A stretch of DNA of 64,000 bases, taken from Sphagnum compactum (Eukaryota; Bryophyta; Sphagnopsida; Sphagnales). Below the pieces are notes generated by a model, which searched no databases, had not been told where the DNA came from, and worked only from the letters and a program-made list of their open reading frames with translations. The stretch's first letter is position 1. Each line of letters starts with the position of its first letter. A program made the position numbers and the translations under genes. The stretch is taken from NCBI GenBank assembly GCA_965153455.1, contig OZ234497.1:13254302-13318301 (forward strand), given 5' to 3'. Positions 59,717 through 64,000 of the stretch are shown here, piece by piece.

Positions 59717-62263
59717 ATGGAGGGGAAGCCATTGCATTTGTATGAGCATGACCATCAAGTTGAATTGTAGGCATTGGAAAATGTAGTTCAAACCCCACTA
59801 GATGGGCCCTTTGATCATGAAGATGTGTTGTGAGAAATCCTTCAACAAATTGGGATGCGACAAGGCCCTTGCCTTGTCAAAGTTGCATTCATCCCCATAA
59901 CTTGGGTGTTTGATTTCATAGCTAGCAAAGAAAATCAAGATGGTGGAAAATGTTGATTTTTTTGCAAAAAACATCATCCACCTTGACAATGATTTGCAAC
60001 AACTATGAGTAGATAGTGTTTTTGAGTTTTCAAGGTTCAAATTTTAACTTTTATGACATTCTTGCCCAAGATTTGCATATGTATTATACATGTATAGATG
60101 TGATGTTCACCATCTAATGAATTAATTTTAGTATTATGTAAACATGAAATATGTGACTAGTTTTATGTTCTATAATGCAATTTATGTTCATAGGTAGCAT
60201 TAAATTGGTTCACATGGTTGTTCATAGGTACCAATCTTAATATGGTCCCAATGATCTCACAAATATTATCAAAGATTTTACACAATTAACCCCAAAAAAA
60301 TTGGACATCAATGGAAAAATAATCCAATCGGGGATTAGCCACAAGGGTACACAAGATTTCAAGAAGAAATGGGATGATTTTATAAAGAAAGGATGTAAAG
60401 TTGAATTCACCATTAAGACATTGTATTTGCTCAAGCATGTATCAAAGTTATGTTTCATTCAACAAAATCATGTTAATCAAGATAATCTACATGTCCGTGG
60501 GGACTTTACAATGGGTGATAAATTTTCATTTGCTACCCATTTATCATAAGAGATCAATAATTTTGTGATGGAATAACTAAAGCTTGGATCCATTGTGTCT
60601 CAAATCATGGCAAAACTAGACAACATGTAAAGATTATCATGTTACGGACATGTGAATTAAATAGAAACATGTTCCTCACTTAACAAAATGTTAGGGTGTC
60701 GTCTAAGAAATTGACTCAATAAACATATTAGCTACATGAGAATGATGCAAAAAATGTGCGTATGTGGGTTCATAAAAACACTAATTAAATGTTTTACTAT
60801 CAAGAAATTGGGGTAGAGGTGAATGGTGGTCTCACTAGGCAAAACATGCCTTTCACTCTGGGTATCCAAACACCATGGCAAAGGGAGATGATGATTGAAT
60901 ATGGGCACCAAGGGGGTGTTGTAGTTGATGCAACCTTTGGGACAAATGAAAAAAAATGATACATCATATATGCATGTGGTCTAATACATTGATATATATG
61001 TAGTCTAATGCCATTGAAACATTAATAGGACAAATCAAGAGACATAAATAAATACATGTAGAAAATTTTAAATGTTAATAGATCATTCATTATATTTTTA
61101 ATCAATGTTCAACTAAAATACCATATTACATTTATATATTGTGAATTGTGGCAATTCCCCCTTTATACCATGATGGTGTTTGACCAATGCCACAATGACA
61201 TTCCTATAACATATTGCATCACATCACAATGTTGGCAAGAAGACTTGACACCATGGATGCACGCTTTGAATGAAAGCATTCATAAAACTCACGATCCATC
61301 ATGGCATCTTAACACTTTCATAGTTGATTATGCCCAAGGGGAAATCAACTAAATCAAGTAAAATCTATACCCCTTCCCCCTTTCTATCCAACTAATTGTC
61401 AACTATGTATTATTCATGTCACTTGCCCCAATGGATGTAACATGCATCAACATTGATGGTGTTTAAATCCACCAAGATTCATGTATAATGCATTTTCTTT
61501 CTTGTAAGACTATATGGGCAGACAATACCATTTTCTTATGTTTGTGGCATGTGAAAAGAACATGGCAAAAACAAACATGTATCAAAATAAAGGACCCAAC
61601 ATTAGTAGTATTGTATTGAAGAACTAAAGAACGTCATGTATGATAGGGACGGTCCATTTGGAGCTGGTGCTAAAATGTGGGTGATGAATAGGCTACATTA
61701 TATCATTTATAAGTACCCTGTAGCTAATGTCTTTTGGAAATACATGGAGGAAAATTAGCAACATAAGACTGACATGTGGGTGGTTGGATTTCAAAATCTA
61801 CCATATGTTGGGCAAGACACCAATGTTGCAATTGAAAGTTACCATGCAATGTTGAAAACCCATTAAAGTCAGGGAAGAGAAGATCAGTTAGTCATTGTGT
61901 GGATTGGTGCATTTATGAGTTAATTGGAAATGTCCTCACTCAATATTAATATCAAAGTCTACACAAGCACTTTGGGCTTGTGACCAACAAACACCAACAA
62001 TTGTTTGTGGTTGCTTGTTTGAAGCACAATTGATTCTTGACACAAATGTGGCATTGCTTTCCTATGAAGGTGGTTTAGCATTGGTCATGTCAGCCCAAAA
62101 ATCCCATCTACCATACAGCATCCACAATCCAACATCAGAATGGACGTGTTGTAATTGCATCCATGCACAATATGGAAACATTTGCAAGCATCTACTCAAG
62201 GTCTTAATGATTCTTCACCTTCACCTTGTAGAAGGTATAATTGTTCATTTTGTGGATCATTAA
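59717..62263 (+). pseudogene. SWIM zinc-finger transposase element, collinear copy
   Basis: The plus strand carries a decayed transposase read in several frames. A 5' part starts at ATG 59717. 60301-60549 is open with FIKKGCKVEFTIKTLYLLKH and NQDNLHVRGDF. 61146-61352 is open with VFDQCHNDIPITYCITSQCW, DLTPWMHALNE and FIVDYAQGEIN, resembling the catalytic core segment of MULE transposases. Near 61760-61860 is WVVGFQNLPYVGQDTN and IESYHAMLKTH. 62015-62263 ends with WTCCNCIHAQYGNICKH, a C-x-C-n-C-x-H SWIM zinc finger. This order is that of plant MULE/SWIM-domain transposases. Stops and frame changes are frequent, so it is inactive. It shares long stretches with the rearranged copy at 36.2-38.9 kb. 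Confidence 0.82.
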
Positions 62264-63136
62264 AAATGACTATTCAAGTTGGGCTGAAAAACCTACTTAG
62301 TCCAATGTGCGGACACCCCCCCACATAATGACAACTCTACCTACATCAATTTGTAAATTGACTATCCCAATACAACTCAATTTAGAGGAACATCTTCGAA
62401 AGGGTGAAAGCATGAATAGTTGGATAATTTGGATTGTGTCACTTGTAATTTTTGGGATTACATACAAATGTAAAATTTCAATCCATATTCAAAATTAACA
62501 TTGTCAAGTTTTTAATTATTTTTGTTGTAATAAAATTTAATGGGAATCATCATAAAAAAAATTTGGATGACTTATAAGAAGATATGAATTCATAATGGAC
62601 CTTTGAAATGACAACATTACATCTATCACACAAAAAAAATGAAAAATGTGGATTCAAAAATATGTCAAAGTAGTGTCAAAAAATTAAAAATATGGCATCA
62701 TCAAATGAAAACTTTATTAATGAAGTGCGATGAAACTTTCTTAATATATATTTTTTAATTTAAAAAAGTTTTAAATGACATGATTATTATAAATTTTTAT
62801 CCTTGAGAGTCCATTTTACATTAAAAATTTCAATATTTTGAATGGATTTTTTGATCAATCACATTTGTCGAGGTATTCATAGGTTGGCTTATTAATATTT
62901 TTGATTAAAAACATAGGGCAATTATAGGATTTATGGTTTGATAATTGTTAAAACCATTAAAAAAATTGCTAGTGTTAGATCATGAACTCTCAAACGCCAC
63001 TTTTGAGCACCTAACCATGCCTACCCGGAACATGACATTAGATGTGGTGGATGCAATTAGTGGAAATCAAGTTTTCCTTGAACATTTGATGGTAGATTTT
63101 TGTTGTGCACATGACAATCAAGCAATGTTGTGGTAG
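62264..63136 (+). pseudogene. probable 3' part of the SWIM-transposase element
   Basis: After the SWIM block the sequence is mostly AT-rich. At 62970-63136 a frame is open with LLVLDHELSNATFEHLTMPT, TLDVVDAISGN and FLEHLMVDFCCAHDNQ, which looks like a protein C-terminus in the same reading direction. It could be the last exon of the transposase or an unrelated remnant. Confidence 0.4.
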
Positions 63137-64000
63137 AGTTTTAGTGTGGGTCACATAAACCCATAAGCCCAAACCTTGTGCCTCTACCAATCAAAGATGG
63201 ACAATGGTTTAACCTCAAACAACACTTGAACTTTTTGGCTCATAGTCATAAACCAATTGCAAAAAAATGACTATCATCAGCACCACCTCAATAGGGAAAC
63301 ATTAAAACATGGTACATTGGTACATTAAGACATTAATTTTCAATAACATGGTATGGATTGAGGTTTCAAGTATTAGGTCAATGTATCAAGTTTTGAAATA
63401 TTCATGTAGTATTAAAACATTATGTAGCTAATATTTACTAATGTTCAATGGTAAATTTTTTTTGTCTACAATAAAACATACCCTAAAAAACCTTCTTCAA
63501 TTTTACAACATCTAACATTAATCATATTTATCAAATTTTATAACTTAATCACAATTTTTGTTTAAATCATTTTTATTTTAAAGGTGATGGGCTTCATGGA
63601 TATTGTCAAATAGATTCAAGTTAACAATATTTTTTTAAGGTCTAAATCCTTTTGAACAATTTTTTTGCATCCAACAAAGGTTAAAATGTTGAATCTTGCT
63701 TCAAATTTTAACATTTTTAACAATGATTTGATTGGGTGTCCTATGATGCCTAATGTAATTAACATGCATAATACAATAATACAATTATTTTAATACACAC
63801 TATCTAATACATTGTCACAAATTCACATACATGTTCAGCTAAGGAATTAATTCACTAATACATTAGAATATATATCGTAACACATGTACATTATTACAAT
63901 GATACACTAACACACTAGATGATTGACACATTGATACATAAACACATTGGCACATTGATAGACTAATACATATACAATACATACATACATACATAACCAA
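63137..64000. other. AT-rich sequence with ATACAT/ACATTA repeats
   Basis: From 63770 short phrases such as taatacatt, gatacactaacacac and tacatacatacat repeat irregularly to the window end. They resemble the TGATACATTAA phrases of the 57.8-59.4 kb array on the other side of the SWIM element. No coding sequence is seen. Confidence 0.5.

Overview
The window is nuclear DNA from a land plant. The evidence is AAACCCTAA-type telomere motifs, GT-AG introns, a class A plant heat-shock factor, a chloroplast RNA-binding protein with a transit peptide, and a plant-style transposon load. The low gene density after 30 kb suggests a large, repeat-rich genome. A non-angiosperm such as a fern, lycophyte or bryophyte is possible, but I cannot fix the lineage from sequence alone.

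The left half (about 1-29.1 kb) holds five multi-exon genes for which I could build phase-consistent exon chains. (1) A 79-residue KGD4/MRPS36-like subunit of 2-oxoglutarate dehydrogenase (+, 1126-2382). (2) An 875-residue alpha-helical protein I do not recognise (-, 8025-4287). (3) A two-RRM chloroplast ribonucleoprotein (+, 9365-11021). (4) A probably organellar AAA-type ATPase of about 689 residues in 14 exons (+, 13391-19167). (5) A class A heat-shock transcription factor of 496 residues (-, 29047-25776). Genes 2 and 3 are divergent and share an intergenic region with a tandem repeat carrying telo-box motifs. Between genes 4 and 5 lie a badly eroded reverse-transcriptase element (about 21.6-24.0 kb) and a five-copy 103-bp tandem array.

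The right half (about 29.1-64 kb) is AT-rich and dominated by repeats. It has a 167-bp near-perfect hairpin at 32.0 kb, a 40-bp tandem array at 34.3 kb, and a rearranged copy of a SWIM zinc-finger (MULE-like) transposase at 36.2-38.9 kb. Two CACTA-type miniature elements lie at 44.9 and 46.3 kb. A nearly full-length LINE with ORF1, endonuclease and reverse transcriptase runs on the minus strand from 53.2 to 48.8 kb. It is interrupted only by point stops and one frameshift. Further right are a truncated CCT7 (chaperonin eta) pseudogene at 55.8-56.5 kb, a five-unit array of about 330 bp at 57.8-59.3 kb, and a second, collinear copy of the SWIM transposase at 59.7-63.1 kb.

The five genes do not form a pathway; they are ordinary neighbours in a plant chromosome. 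I found no convincing new multi-gene system. The most unusual items are the long hairpin, the LINE whose ORF1 and ORF2 share one frame with every stop explicable by C-to-T change, the telomere-like motifs next to a gene promoter and at the LINE 5' end, and the paired SWIM-transposase copies, one internally inverted.
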